In this document: piece by piece, positions 55,834 to 64,000 of the stretch
How the letters are laid out: each line of letters starts with the position of its first letter
Position numbering within the stretch: the stretch's first letter is position 1
Origin: Helicobacter japonicus
GTDB lineage: Bacteria; Campylobacterota; Campylobacteria; Campylobacterales; Helicobacteraceae
Assembly: GCF_000762845.2 (NCBI RefSeq)
Contig: NZ_JRMQ02000005.1
Coordinates: forward strand, 62,001-126,000
Reading direction: 5' to 3'
Length of the DNA stretch: 64,000 nucleotides
Notes under the pieces: model-generated
Database searches by the model: none
What the model was told of the DNA's origin: nothing
The model's input: the letters and a program-made list of their open reading frames with translations, nothing else
Translations under genes and position numbers: made by a program

Positions 55834-58380
55834 ATGTATAAAGCATCACATTTTGACTTTACCGCTTTAGATAGTGAGGATTTTAAAGAAGATTCCGTGC
55901 GGGAGCTACTTATTGCACTACTTTTAAAAGGGCTGGGCTTTGTGCCCAAAGATTTTAGAGAATCTAGCAAGAAACCAAAGGAAGCAAACAAAGATTCTAA
56001 GCTAGAAATGGCTTTATCCCTAAAGCTTAAAAGTCCCACAATTCTAGGGAGCAATCAAAAAATCACCTTTGATAAAAACACTTTTCCCGATTATGTGTTA
56101 TATGTAGATTCTAAACCGCATTGTGTGTTGGACGCAAAAGCCCCAAAAGTAGAGATTAACTCTCAAAGCAAGGCAGAGCGACAGGCGTTTTATTATGCGA
56201 TAAACCCCGAGTTAAAAGCTCCCTTTTACGCACTTTGCAATGGCAAAAATCTCACACTTTTTGAGACCAATGGGCAGAATCTTTTGCAAGAATTTTCTTG
56301 CGAGGAACTTTTTAGCAATGGCTTTAAAAATGAATATTTTGCGCTTTTGAAACAATACCTTACCACACCCATAGAAAGCTTAAAGCAAACTCTAACGCAA
56401 GATTCTAAAACACCTAAAAAACCTGATGAATGGTATTTAAGTAGGGAGTTACCAAAGGTAATTACAAATCCCAAAAAACAAGCAAAAGCGCGTTATTTTG
56501 GTTGCACTGCTTACTTTACGCGGCAGAGTTGGGATATTGTAACCCAAAATATCAAAAACTTCACAGATAAGGGCGATATCGTGCTAGATAGTTTCGGGGG
56601 CAGTGGCGTAACTGCGATAGAAGCGATGATGAATGGACGAATTGGAATCCACACCGATTTAAATCCACTTTCTATTTTTATGACAAAGGCGTTGAGTGCG
56701 GAAGTAGATTTAAGTGCACTTTATGATTTAAGCGAGGACATTTTAAGCGAGTTTGAGAGTTTGAAGCCTAAAAATGAAAAAGAAGCAAAAGAAATGCTAA
56801 AAAATGCAAAATATTATCCTAACGCGCTAGATAGCGAGTTTGGAGAGATTGCCACGCAAAAAGAGCAAGATTCTACACTTTGGATTCCACAAGATGAGAT
56901 TTTACCCAAAGGCAGTGATGTAGATTCTGTGCTAGGGCTGTTTAGCGACACTCAACTTGCAGAACTCGTCCTTTTACGAAAGCTTATTTTCAAGCACACC
57001 ACACCAAGTGGAAGCAAGGAAAATAGAATCTACAAAAGAAATATGCGTTATTCTTTAATGTTGGCGTTTTATAATACTTTGAGTTTGATAAATTTGACTT
57101 ATCACGAGACTAAATCACGCAAAGGAAGCGCAGGAAATTATTTTGCATTTTATGGGCGTTACAGACTTGCAAAAAAACCTCATTTTTTGGATACTGCAGT
57201 AATTTATAGGCAAAAAATTAAGCGTATTACTAAAGGCAAAAGAGAGTTGGAACCTAGACAAAAACTAGAATCTCCGCTAAGCATATTTTATCAAAGTTAT
57301 TTTTATCCGCTTGAAAATGTCATCAAGGACTTTAGCGGCTCTATGATAAACCAAAGGGGAAATATAGAAAAAACCGATTCGGTTTTGCAAAAAATTAATG
57401 GCGAAAAAATCTTTCAAGCAGACGCGACAGACTTAAAAGAGATAGAAAGCCAAAGTGTGGATTTTATCTACACCGACCCGCCTTATGGGGCAAAGATTCC
57501 TTATTTGGATTTAAGCACAATGTGGAATGTCTGGCTAGATTTGCTTGTGGATAACGCCTTAAAAGAAAAAGAGTGCATAGAAAAAGGAAGTTTAGAAAAA
57601 AGCAGGGAGGAATACCACGCACTAATGATAGCAAGTTTGAAAGAAATGTATCGTGTGCTGAAATGGAATCGTTGGTTAGCCTTTGTGTTTCAGCACCAAG
57701 ACCCGCAATTATGGCAAATTCTAGTAGAGGAGGCGCAAAAAATTGGCTTTGAATATGTTGGCAGTGTAAGGCAGGGCAATGGACAAACAACTTTCAAAAA
57801 AAGGCAGTTTAAAACTTCTGTGTTAAGTGGGCAACTGATTATTTATTTTAAGAAAGTGCAAAGCCCTAAAACTCTAGCAAAGGAACATTTGGGAGATGAT
57901 ATTACCGCCCTTGTGCTTAATCACGCAGAAGCCTTGATTGCTAGAGATGATGGGGCGACTTTGGAGGAAATCCACGCTGAAATTACTATCAAAGGCTTAG
58001 AACTTGGCTTTTTGCATCAATTAGGCAAGGATTACGAGGATTTAACACCGCTCATTAACGCAAATTTTGACCTTGATGAGACAAGCAGCAAATACCATAT
58101 TAAAAAAGGGCAAAAATTTAAAAGCCACGCAATCTCGCTAGAGTTAAGAACAAAGTATTTTTTGCTCTCTTATTTGCGCGGGGCAAAACGACAAGGTAAA
58201 AGGGCTTATTTTGATGATATTTGCTTGGAAATTATCCCGCTTCTTAAAAATGGTGTAAGTCCCAGCAAAGAGAGTATTAAAGAGGTTTTAGAAAGCATAG
58301 CCACCCCTGTGCGAGAGAGTGGCGAATGGGTTTTAAAGGGGGAAAATGTGGGGTTGTTTGATGAGTTGGATTTATTATAA
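55834..58380 (+). CDS. Nuclease-methyltransferase fusion (type I R N-domain like + adenine/cytosine-N4 MTase)
   Basis: 848 residues from the ATG at 55834 (AAGGATAGCA before it). Residues about 10-130 form an HSDR_N-like PD-(D/E)xK nuclease: PD at about 85 and DAK at about 100. Residues about 215-570 are an amino-methyltransferase: SAM motif LDSFGGSGVTAIEA near 250, then a roughly 290-residue insertion (probable target recognition domain), then the catalytic DPPYG near 546. This is the alpha-type motif order. The last about 180 residues are of unknown type, with winged-helix-like segments. It may be a type IIG enzyme or the modification part of a larger defence system. It sits between flagellar and pyrE genes behind its own AT-rich upstream region. 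Confidence 0.82.
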   Translation: MYKASHFDFTALDSEDFKEDSVRELLIALLLKGLGFVPKDFRESSKKPKEANKDSKLEMALSLKLKSPTILGSNQKITFDKNTFPDYVLYVDSKPHCVLDAKAPKVEINSQSKAERQAFYYAINPELKAPFYALCNGKNLTLFETNGQNLLQEFSCEELFSNGFKNEYFALLKQYLTTPIESLKQTLTQDSKTPKKPDEWYLSRELPKVITNPKKQAKARYFGCTAYFTRQSWDIVTQNIKNFTDKGDIVLDSFGGSGVTAIEAMMNGRIGIHTDLNPLSIFMTKALSAEVDLSALYDLSEDILSEFESLKPKNEKEAKEMLKNAKYYPNALDSEFGEIATQKEQDSTLWIPQDEILPKGSDVDSVLGLFSDTQLAELVLLRKLIFKHTTPSGSKENRIYKRNMRYSLMLAFYNTLSLINLTYHETKSRKGSAGNYFAFYGRYRLAKKPHFLDTAVIYRQKIKRITKGKRELEPRQKLESPLSIFYQSYFYPLENVIKDFSGSMINQRGNIEKTDSVLQKINGEKIFQADATDLKEIESQSVDFIYTDPPYGAKIPYLDLSTMWNVWLDLLVDNALKEKECIEKGSLEKSREEYHALMIASLKEMYRVLKWNRWLAFVFQHQDPQLWQILVEEAQKIGFEYVGSVRQGNGQTTFKKRQFKTSVLSGQLIIYFKKVQSPKTLAKEHLGDDITALVLNHAEALIARDDGATLEEIHAEITIKGLELGFLHQLGKDYEDLTPLINANFDLDETSSKYHIKKGQKFKSHAISLELRTKYFLLSYLRGAKRQGKRAYFDDICLEIIPLLKNGVSPSKESIKEVLESIATPVRESGEWVLKGENVGLFDELDLL

Positions 58381-58392
58381 AAAGGAGTTTAA

Positions 58393-58773
58393 GTGGATAA
58401 AGTAGGATATATTGACAATGAAGCAGAGCAAAGACTAAAAGTAGAATTTGTGCTAGAAAAGAATCGCATTACGCCAAAAAGGCAAAAAGATAGAGAGAAT
58501 CTCATCTCTGCTTGGGGCATAAACGATGAGATTTTAGAGGAGTTTTTGGATTTGGTCAATGAGAATATAAAAGACAATGAAGAAAAAATCGGATTACTTA
58601 CAAATATAAAGGAGTATCGGTTTTTAGAATATGGGGAAATATATGATATAGCCTCTTTTAAGTTTGGAGAGGAGGTGACACAAGGACAGATTGAATCTTT
58701 GATTGATAAAATTTGTGATAGTGCAATTTTTGAGTATGAAAATTTAGTGCTTTGTCCCAAAGAGAAACTATAA
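58393..58773 (+). CDS. Small partner protein of the methyltransferase locus
   Basis: 126 residues with a GTG start behind AAGGAG, 12 bp after the methyltransferase stop. It is acidic and helical (ENLISAWGINDEILEEFLDLVNENIKDNEEKI in pieces) with no recognised domain. The tight spacing indicates one operon. It may be a specificity, inhibitory or assembly subunit; I do not recognise it. Confidence 0.65.
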   Translation: MDKVGYIDNEAEQRLKVEFVLEKNRITPKRQKDRENLISAWGINDEILEEFLDLVNENIKDNEEKIGLLTNIKEYRFLEYGEIYDIASFKFGEEVTQGQIESLIDKICDSAIFEYENLVLCPKEKL

Positions 58774-58801
58774 GGCAAGAATTTCAAGCAGGAGCATCGC
58801 A

Positions 58802-58864
58802 ATGCCTAAAACCAAAGAAAGCATAAAAATTTTAAAAGTTACAGGGCAAACCAACATTGAATAA
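58802..58864 (+). pseudogene. 20-codon ORF, possible remnant of a third gene of the locus
   Basis: ATG behind CAGGAG (8-base spacing) reads 20 residues starting MPKTKESIKILKVTGQ and then stops. It looks like a normal protein start cut short 18 bp before the convergent RDD gene ends. This suggests a deleted nuclease or helicase gene. It could equally be a short chance ORF. Confidence 0.35.
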
Positions 58865-58881
58865 AGAAAGCGTTACTTGCT

Positions 58882-59499
58882 TTATGTAACACTCACAACC
58901 TGAGTTTTACAAAGTATATCGTGCAGACATCGTCCATCTTTGCGAAAAATGCCTATAAGTAGCCCAAAAAGGAAGCTCGTGCCAAATACCCATACTACAT
59001 AGCGCACAAATGAGCGTATAAAGCCTACCTTGTTTATGTTGTTTATAGAATCTGCTTTGTTTTCTACTTGAGATTCTAAAAATTGTGGATTCTTAGAATC
59101 TGCCTCATCACCATAAGATTGATGAGAATTATATCGCACAAGTTTTAGACACATATAGCGATAGCCCGGCGTTTGTGAGGTAAATGCAAAAAAAAGTGAA
59201 AGTATTACGCCATAGCCTATTCCACAAGCAAAAATCACATTTTGGTTATGCGTGAAAGCTTCTTTGCCATCTAAAAAAACATAAGTCGTAAGATATAAAA
59301 GAGGCATATTTATCATAAACATATCGGTGATAAAAGCCTTTATGCGCTCACTTGCATACATTAAGTGCAGCTGTTTTTTGAGTGAAAATTCACTTAATTT
59401 TATCCATTGAGATTGTGATTCTTCTCTTTTAGAATCCGCTATGTTTTGTTTTGGTTTATTGGCTGATTTGACTTTGCGCCAACGCGTAGGAGTTGCCAT
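58882..59499 (-). CDS. RDD-family membrane protein
   Basis: 205 residues. A basic N-terminal tail precedes the RDD domain: RIKAFITDMFMINMPLLYLTTYVF, ACGIGYGVILSLFFAF, then the TPGYRYMCLKLVR motif and FVRYVVWVFGTSFLFGLLIG. The end (FRKDGRCLHDILCKTQVV) matches the family. A charged S/N-rich linker of about 30 residues interrupts the third and fourth parts. The function is not established; transporter roles are proposed. It is 5 bp after pyrE, as HP1257/HP1258 in H. pylori. Confidence 0.85.
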   Translation of the reverse strand: MATPTRWRKVKSANKPKQNIADSKREESQSQWIKLSEFSLKKQLHLMYASERIKAFITDMFMINMPLLYLTTYVFLDGKEAFTHNQNVIFACGIGYGVILSLFFAFTSQTPGYRYMCLKLVRYNSHQSYGDEADSKNPQFLESQVENKADSINNINKVGFIRSFVRYVVWVFGTSFLFGLLIGIFRKDGRCLHDILCKTQVVSVT

Positions 59500-59504
59500 A
59501 GAAT

Positions 59505-60119
59505 CTAATTTCCTCGACTTCCAGGTTTGATTGCTTTTTGCTCTCCTGTTTTACACAAAGGGCAAGAATGTGGTTCATACATATTAAACACAAAATCTTC
59601 TAAGGCAAAAAGCGGGACATCTTCTGGTAATCGCGCTTCTTTTTTACGGGGGAGGTTTGAGCCTACGCGTTTGCAGAATCCTCGATTTGCTAACCCTGCA
59701 TACGCTACGACAATCGCACCTTCAAATTCTACACATTGAGCAGATTCTAAGGCAGAACCGCCTGTGGTAATAATATCTTCACATACAAGCACTTTTTCAC
59801 CTTTTGTTACGCTAAAACCTCTTCTTAGCTGCATTTGCCCTTCAACACGTTCTGTGAAAATAAATCTTGCACCTAATGCTCTTGCAAGCTCATATCCTGC
59901 AAGGATTCCACCAAGTGCGGGAGAGCATACGCATTCAACTTTGATATGAGATTCTAGAATTTGTTGAGCTAAAGCATTTGCTAATTCTGCGGCAACTTTT
60001 GGATTTTCAAGCACACGAGCAGATTGAAGATAATGGTCAGAGTGATTGCCGCTACTTAAAAGAAAATGTCCCTTAAGCAAAGCGTTAGCATTTATGTAGC
60101 ACTGCTTAACATCAAGCAT
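59505..60119 (-). CDS. pyrE: Orotate phosphoribosyltransferase
   Basis: 204 residues. The PRPP motif is [34 protein letters not shown] and the [17 protein letters not shown] loop also match. A C-terminal cysteine-containing tail ([17 protein letters not shown]) is seen in the epsilonproteobacterial form. It makes OMP in pyrimidine synthesis. Confidence 0.95.
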   Translation of the reverse strand: MLDVKQCYINANALLKGHFLLSSGNHSDHYLQSARVLENPKVAAELANALAQQILESHIKVECVCSPALGGILAGYELARALGARFIFTERVEGQMQLRRGFSVTKGEKVLVCEDIITTGGSALESAQCVEFEGAIVVAYAGLANRGFCKRVGSNLPRKKEARLPEDVPLFALEDFVFNMYEPHSCPLCKTGEQKAIKPGSRGN

Positions 60120-60141
60120 AATAACTCCTTATATGGTAAGA

Positions 60142-60825
60142 TTAGAATCGGTATGAGTATTTGAGATAATTGACACTTGCACCCCTTTTTGTTTCATAAT
60201 CAAGCAAATCATAGCCGATGAAAAGCTCGTGATGTATGCCATAAGTAAAAATTGGTCCAAATGCAAAAGTAGGATAAAACCATTTTTTATAGGTTGTGCT
60301 TAGTAGAGGTTGTGCTGCGCTATCTGTGCGTGAAAAATTATATGCTCCTATTGAACCAAGTCGCACACGGAATCCTATAAAACGAGAGACATAGATTCTA
60401 TATTCTGCAGAGATACCTCCACGATAAATTTGCATTTTATTAGGTTGTGTAGCATCAAATTCTAAATCCCCAAATGCGCCATAATTTGTGCGGTCAAAAA
60501 ATCCAAATACGCGTAATGAATGGATATTTTTAAAAATAAAATCATATCCTGCTTCTACACTTAGCATACTACTTGTGCCAAGTGAAGGTGTATAAACAGC
60601 TCCAAGACTTACAAGTGCATAAGAGCCTTCTCGTGGATTTTTTGGTTTTTTGATTTTAATGCCATTAATATCATAGAGTAGCTCTTGTCGTGTGATTGAG
60701 ACATTTCCTAGCACTTCTTCTGGTGCTTTGTCGCGCGAGAAATCTTGCACAGGCACTTTTTGCGCTCCATACATAATGCTACATAATGTGAGCCACCCTA
60801 GCATAGCGTAAAGTTTTATCCTCAT
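60142..60825 (-). CDS. Outer membrane beta-barrel protein
   Basis: 227 residues. A signal peptide (MRIKLYAMLGWLTLCSIMYGA) is followed by alternating beta strands and a terminal phenylalanine (KYSYRF), the usual BAM signal. Segments such as SVEAGYDFIFKNIHSLRVFGFFDR and IFTYGIHHELFIGYDL suit a small 8-stranded barrel of the Helicobacter OMP type. No porin or adhesin role can be assigned. Its stop is 22 bp from the pyrE start. Confidence 0.8.
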   Translation of the reverse strand: MRIKLYAMLGWLTLCSIMYGAQKVPVQDFSRDKAPEEVLGNVSITRQELLYDINGIKIKKPKNPREGSYALVSLGAVYTPSLGTSSMLSVEAGYDFIFKNIHSLRVFGFFDRTNYGAFGDLEFDATQPNKMQIYRGGISAEYRIYVSRFIGFRVRLGSIGAYNFSRTDSAAQPLLSTTYKKWFYPTFAFGPIFTYGIHHELFIGYDLLDYETKRGASVNYLKYSYRF

Positions 60826-60855
60826 CTCGCTCCTTTCTCATAGACTTGCTCGTCT

Positions 60856-60873
60856 TTGGCATAAAAATTGCAT
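60856..60873 (+). promoter_or_regulatory. Candidate sigma54 promoter for the DUF2147-uvrD-flgA run
   Basis: TTGGCATAAAAATTGCAT has GG at 60858-60859 and GC at 60870-60871 with a 10-base gap, a near-perfect -24/-12 element. It points toward the gene at 60990 (leader of about 105 bases). The last gene of the run looks like flgA, so RpoN control makes sense. Confidence 0.65.
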
Positions 60874-60989
60874 TATTCTAATATATTTTTGTTATACTTG
60901 CAAAAAAATGACAGATAATTTTGAGATTTAAGAAGCGAATCTCGTGCCAAATGTTTAATATGTCAATCTTTATTTGAAAAGGAGTAAAA

Positions 60990-61493
60990 ATGCGTATTTT
61001 TAGTTTTATTTTAGGTTTTATGTTTTGTGGATTATGTTTTGGAGCAGAGCTAGAAGGATATTATATGACTCATAAAGGCGAAAAAGGACAGCAGGCTATT
61101 GTTGAATTTTTTAAACAAGATAATAAATATTATGCCTATGGTTTTGCTAATGTCGATGGAAGTGCGCCCAAAAAAGATGTAAATAATCCTAATCCAGCTT
61201 TGAGAGAACGCTTTGATAGGGGGAGTGTGTTTGTTTATAATCTTGTGAGAGATGGTAAAAGCGATGTTTTTAAAGATGGTAAAGTATATAATTTTGATAC
61301 AGGAAAAGAGTATTATGCTAAGATAACCCTAAAGGGTAATACACTTGAATTGCGTGGAAGCATCGATAAATCAGGCATTATGGGTGAGACAAAAATTTGG
61401 AAAAAGCTAAGTAATGAAGAGGTTAAACCCTATCTTTCTCAAAAACCAGATTTTTCTATTGTGGAAAAAAGTCTTAAAGATATAAAACCTTAA
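60990..61493 (+). CDS. DUF2147 secreted protein
   Basis: 167 residues with a signal peptide (MRIFSFILGFMFCGLCFGA). The mature part is a DUF2147 beta-barrel-like domain: ELEGYYMTHKGEKGQQAIVEFF, YYAYGFANVDGS, GKVYNFDTGKEYYAKITLKGNTLELRG. Members are small periplasmic proteins of unknown function. AAAAGGAG precedes the start. The stop overlaps the helicase start (TAATG), so the genes form an operon. Confidence 0.85.
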   Translation: MRIFSFILGFMFCGLCFGAELEGYYMTHKGEKGQQAIVEFFKQDNKYYAYGFANVDGSAPKKDVNNPNPALRERFDRGSVFVYNLVRDGKSDVFKDGKVYNFDTGKEYYAKITLKGNTLELRGSIDKSGIMGETKIWKKLSNEEVKPYLSQKPDFSIVEKSLKDIKP

Positions 61494-63586
61494 TGTCATC
61501 TCTATCAATTTCACAGAATCTTGAAGAAGCCATCAATTCGCTTAATGAATCTCAAGTGCAAGCAGTTAAGCATATTGATGGAGCAATGCTTATTCTTGCC
61601 GGAGCAGGAAGTGGCAAAACAAAGACAATTACTACGCGTCTGGCTTATCTTATTAATGAAGTTGGGATTCCAGCAGACAATATTCTCACACTTACATTTA
61701 CCAATAAAGCCGCAGGAGAGATGAGAGAGCGAGCTTTAACACTTTTGGGTGATTTTGCTGATACACCTCCACTTTTATGCACATTTCATAAATTTGGCTT
61801 ACTTTTTTTACGTTTTTATATTCATATTTTAAAGAGAGAGGCAAATTTTGTTGTGCTTGATTCTGCTGATAAACGCGCAATACTAAAAAAAATATGCAAT
61901 AAGTATATTCCGCCATCACAATGTGATTATTATATTTCGGATATGAAAAATGTTGCCCTTTCACCCTTAGAGGCACAAGAATATGCCCATAGTGAAGAAA
62001 CAAAGCTAATGAATAGAATCTACGTGGAGTATGAGCAGTATTTAGAGAGCAAAAATTTACTTGATTTTGATGATTTACTCTATCTTACTTATAAGATTTT
62101 GCAACAAGAGCAAGAGATTGCTAAAAAGATGAGTGAAAAGTATAAGTATATTATGGTTGATGAATATCAGGATACAAACGGCATTCAAAGCAAGATTCTA
62201 CAAAAATTATGTATAAGCCATAGCAATTTATGCGTAGTGGGTGATGATGACCAGAGTATTTATGGGTGGCGTGGGGCAGATGTGCGTAATATCCTTAACT
62301 TTCCAGAGTCCTTTGATGAAGTAAATGTCGTTAAACTCGAAATAAATTATCGTTCAAGTGAGCAGATTCTTAATGCTGCAAATGCTCTTATTTCTCATAA
62401 TACAAAGCGTTTAGGTAAGAATCTAACAAGTATTAAGGGTGCAGGAGAGAAAGTAAGGGTTGTAGAAAATGATAGTGAAAGCACAGAAGGAGAATTTCTC
62501 GCAAAAGATATTGCCAAACTTCTCTCTCAAGGAGTAAATCCTAGTGAGATTGCTATTTTATTTCGTATCAATGCGCTTTCTCGAAGTGTGGAGGAGGGAT
62601 TTAATCGCTCTAAGATTCCATATAAACTTATTGGGGCTGTGCGTTTTTATGAACGCGCAGAAATTAAGGATTTGTTGAGTTATTTGCGATTAATTGTGAA
62701 TCCTCACGATGATTTTTCATTTTTACGCATTATTAATCGCCCCAAAAGAGGGATTGGCAAGGTGGGTCAATCACATTTAGAACAACTTGCTTTAAATAAA
62801 AATCTCTCACTTTTTGCTACACTTGAAAATTATCCCATAGAATCTACTAAAGCACTTGGTGGTAAGCCCTATGAATCGCTTATAGAGCTTATAGGACATA
62901 TCAAGCGGTGGCAGCATTGTGAAGACATCATTGATGTGATTGAAGATATGCAAAAACAGATTGAATTTAGTTTTAGTAAGCTTGATGAAGTCGATAGACA
63001 AGGGAATATTGAGGAATTTTATGGAATGTTTCGTGATTATATCATTCATAATCCAGATAATACAATTGCAGATTTCTTAAATGATTTGGCTCTTGCAAGC
63101 CCTACCGATGAGGTTGTAGGCGATGCAGTGAGCTGTATGAGTGTGCATATGGCAAAGGGCTTAGAGTTTAAATATGTGTATGTGATTGGCTTAGAGGAGG
63201 GGTTTTTTCCTTTGTATAGTGATGATGATAATTTGCAAGAAGAGCGGCGTTTGGGTTATGTGGCAATTACTCGCGCAAAAGATTTTCTTACTTTATGTTC
63301 AGCAAAAAGTAGATTCTATAAGGGCAAGAGAGAATGGCTGAAACAATCGCGTTTCATACAAGAAAGTAATGTGCTTGAAAATATGCCTACAATGCCACAC
63401 AAAAACATAGTGCAGGATACGCAGGGGACATTTGCTAAAGGTATGCAAGTGCGCCATAAGCTTTTTGGTGTGGGTGTTGTAGAATCTGTGATTGGCACAG
63501 GCGCACAATGCAAACTCAAAATCAATTTTGCAGGATTGGAGCGTGAAATAAAAAGCTCATTTGTTCAAGCTCTAGAGGAGGATTGA
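61493..63586 (+). CDS. uvrD: UvrD/PcrA-type SF1 DNA helicase
   Basis: 697 residues. Motifs: I LAGAGSGKTKT, Ia TFTNKAAGEMR, II VDEYQDTN, III GDDDQSIYGWRGA, IV ILFRINALSRS, V SVHMAKGLEFKYV, and VI YVAITRAKDFL. The C-terminal extension has VGVVESVIGTGAQCKLKI, a Tudor-like segment common in PcrA/UvrD. It acts in repair and replication-fork maintenance. It sits in a run ending with flgA, as H. pylori HP1478 next to HP1477. Confidence 0.95.
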   Translation: MSSLSISQNLEEAINSLNESQVQAVKHIDGAMLILAGAGSGKTKTITTRLAYLINEVGIPADNILTLTFTNKAAGEMRERALTLLGDFADTPPLLCTFHKFGLLFLRFYIHILKREANFVVLDSADKRAILKKICNKYIPPSQCDYYISDMKNVALSPLEAQEYAHSEETKLMNRIYVEYEQYLESKNLLDFDDLLYLTYKILQQEQEIAKKMSEKYKYIMVDEYQDTNGIQSKILQKLCISHSNLCVVGDDDQSIYGWRGADVRNILNFPESFDEVNVVKLEINYRSSEQILNAANALISHNTKRLGKNLTSIKGAGEKVRVVENDSESTEGEFLAKDIAKLLSQGVNPSEIAILFRINALSRSVEEGFNRSKIPYKLIGAVRFYERAEIKDLLSYLRLIVNPHDDFSFLRIINRPKRGIGKVGQSHLEQLALNKNLSLFATLENYPIESTKALGGKPYESLIELIGHIKRWQHCEDIIDVIEDMQKQIEFSFSKLDEVDRQGNIEEFYGMFRDYIIHNPDNTIADFLNDLALASPTDEVVGDAVSCMSVHMAKGLEFKYVYVIGLEEGFFPLYSDDDNLQEERRLGYVAITRAKDFLTLCSAKSRFYKGKREWLKQSRFIQESNVLENMPTMPHKNIVQDTQGTFAKGMQVRHKLFGVGVVESVIGTGAQCKLKINFAGLEREIKSSFVQALEED

Positions 63587-64000
63587 TTGAAAAAAATATC
63601 TTTATGTGTAATGATGATGTGTTTTTTTGTATCTGGATTAAATGCCTTTAATGGTGCAGATAATGTGTATATTCCAGATTCTAAATTACATTTGCAAAAA
63701 AGCTATCAAATAAGCAAAAACGATATTTATTCTACTGATATATTTCCCCAGATTGATAAACGCTTTAAGATAGCTACATTTCCTACGGATAAATTTAGTT
63801 TCAAGCTTAAAAGCGTGGATATAAAACTTATTTTTATGCGTTATGGTTATGATATTGTAGATTTTGAAAACGAGTATGTAGAATTTGTGTTTGTAAGTGA
63901 TATGCGTGAGAATGAAGCACTTGAATTTCTAAAAAAGATGTATATTAAGCACTATGGTGAGAATCTTCATATTAAAAATGTGCTCATACGACCCTTAGGG
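63587..64000 (+). CDS. flgA: FlgA-like P-ring chaperone, N-terminal part (runs off the window)
   Basis: A TTG start directly after the uvrD stop, with GAGGAGG six bases before. A signal peptide (MKKISLCVMMMCFFVSGLNA) precedes at least 115 residues of mature sequence. Segments such as NDIYSTDIFPQIDKRFKIATFP and DIKLIFMRYGYDIVDFE fit the FlgA pattern of a DLFP-like motif and a first beta-clip strand. The position next to uvrD supports FlgA. The 3' end is not in the window. Confidence 0.65.
   Translation, partial: MKKISLCVMMMCFFVSGLNAFNGADNVYIPDSKLHLQKSYQISKNDIYSTDIFPQIDKRFKIATFPTDKFSFKLKSVDIKLIFMRYGYDIVDFENEYVEFVFVSDMRENEALEFLKKMYIKHYGENLHIKNVLIRPLG

Overview
The window is AT-rich DNA from a Helicobacter, most likely an enterohepatic species close to H. 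hepaticus. Three things support this: a complete hydABCDE respiratory [NiFe]-hydrogenase operon, a FlaA flagellin behind a sigma28 promoter with flgBC-fliE behind a sigma54 promoter, and gene orders I recall from H. pylori (folD-lepB-rpiB-apt-dedA-pepA-ychF, pheST-HIT, tkt-addB, ribA-moaD-moaE-mog-moaC, ftsI-fliE-flgC-flgB). The species call is inference; no rRNA or other definitive marker is present. I found no tRNA, rRNA, CRISPR array, insertion sequence or prophage.

Layout. 1-327: end of a frameshifted FkbM-type methyltransferase. 324-3184 (-): trans-sulfuration pair (metB/mccB-like, cysK/mccA-like) and a lipoprotein. 3235-9210 (-): hydABCDE. 9384-11510 (-): EptA-type phosphoethanolamine transferase and thioredoxin. 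11649-14051 (-): a glycosyltransferase and a radical SAM gene cut by two poly-G tracts. 14167-16030 (-): rmuC and moaC. 16208-18016: an ankyrin/Fic island. 18133-21828 (-): ribA-moeA-moaD-moaE-mobB-mog. 22018-23972 (+): catalase with a translationally coupled ankyrin protein. 24807-26327 (+): flaA. 26433-33460: cytochrome c, then the folD-to-ychF block. 33483-41559: a secreted hypothetical protein, two tandem glycosyltransferases and a mini-ORF with poly-G tracts, ccoG, an ABC-F protein, and a GT8 transferase switched off by a G12 tract. 41602-51829: MATE exporter, methyltransferase, HIT protein, pheST, transketolase, AddB. 51831-55676 (-): S4 protein, short YrdC-like protein, ftsI, fliE, flgC, flgB. 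55834-58864 (+): nuclease-methyltransferase fusion with a small partner and an apparent gene remnant. 58882-60825 (-): RDD protein, pyrE, outer membrane protein. 60990-64000 (+): DUF2147 protein, uvrD/pcrA-type helicase and the start of a flgA-like gene behind a candidate sigma54 promoter.

How it works together. Core metabolism (H2 oxidation, molybdenum cofactor, cysteine/methionine interconversion, one-carbon and pentose-phosphate steps) is interleaved with surface variation. Five poly-G/C tracts of 9-12 bases lie in or beside glycosyltransferase and radical SAM genes; as read, two of these genes are frame-shifted off. The most unusual regions are the doubly switched radical SAM gene (12574-14051), the ankyrin-Fic island between moaC and mog (16208-18016), the three-tract glycosyltransferase region (35.8-40.6 kb), and the nuclease-methyltransferase fusion locus (55834-58864).
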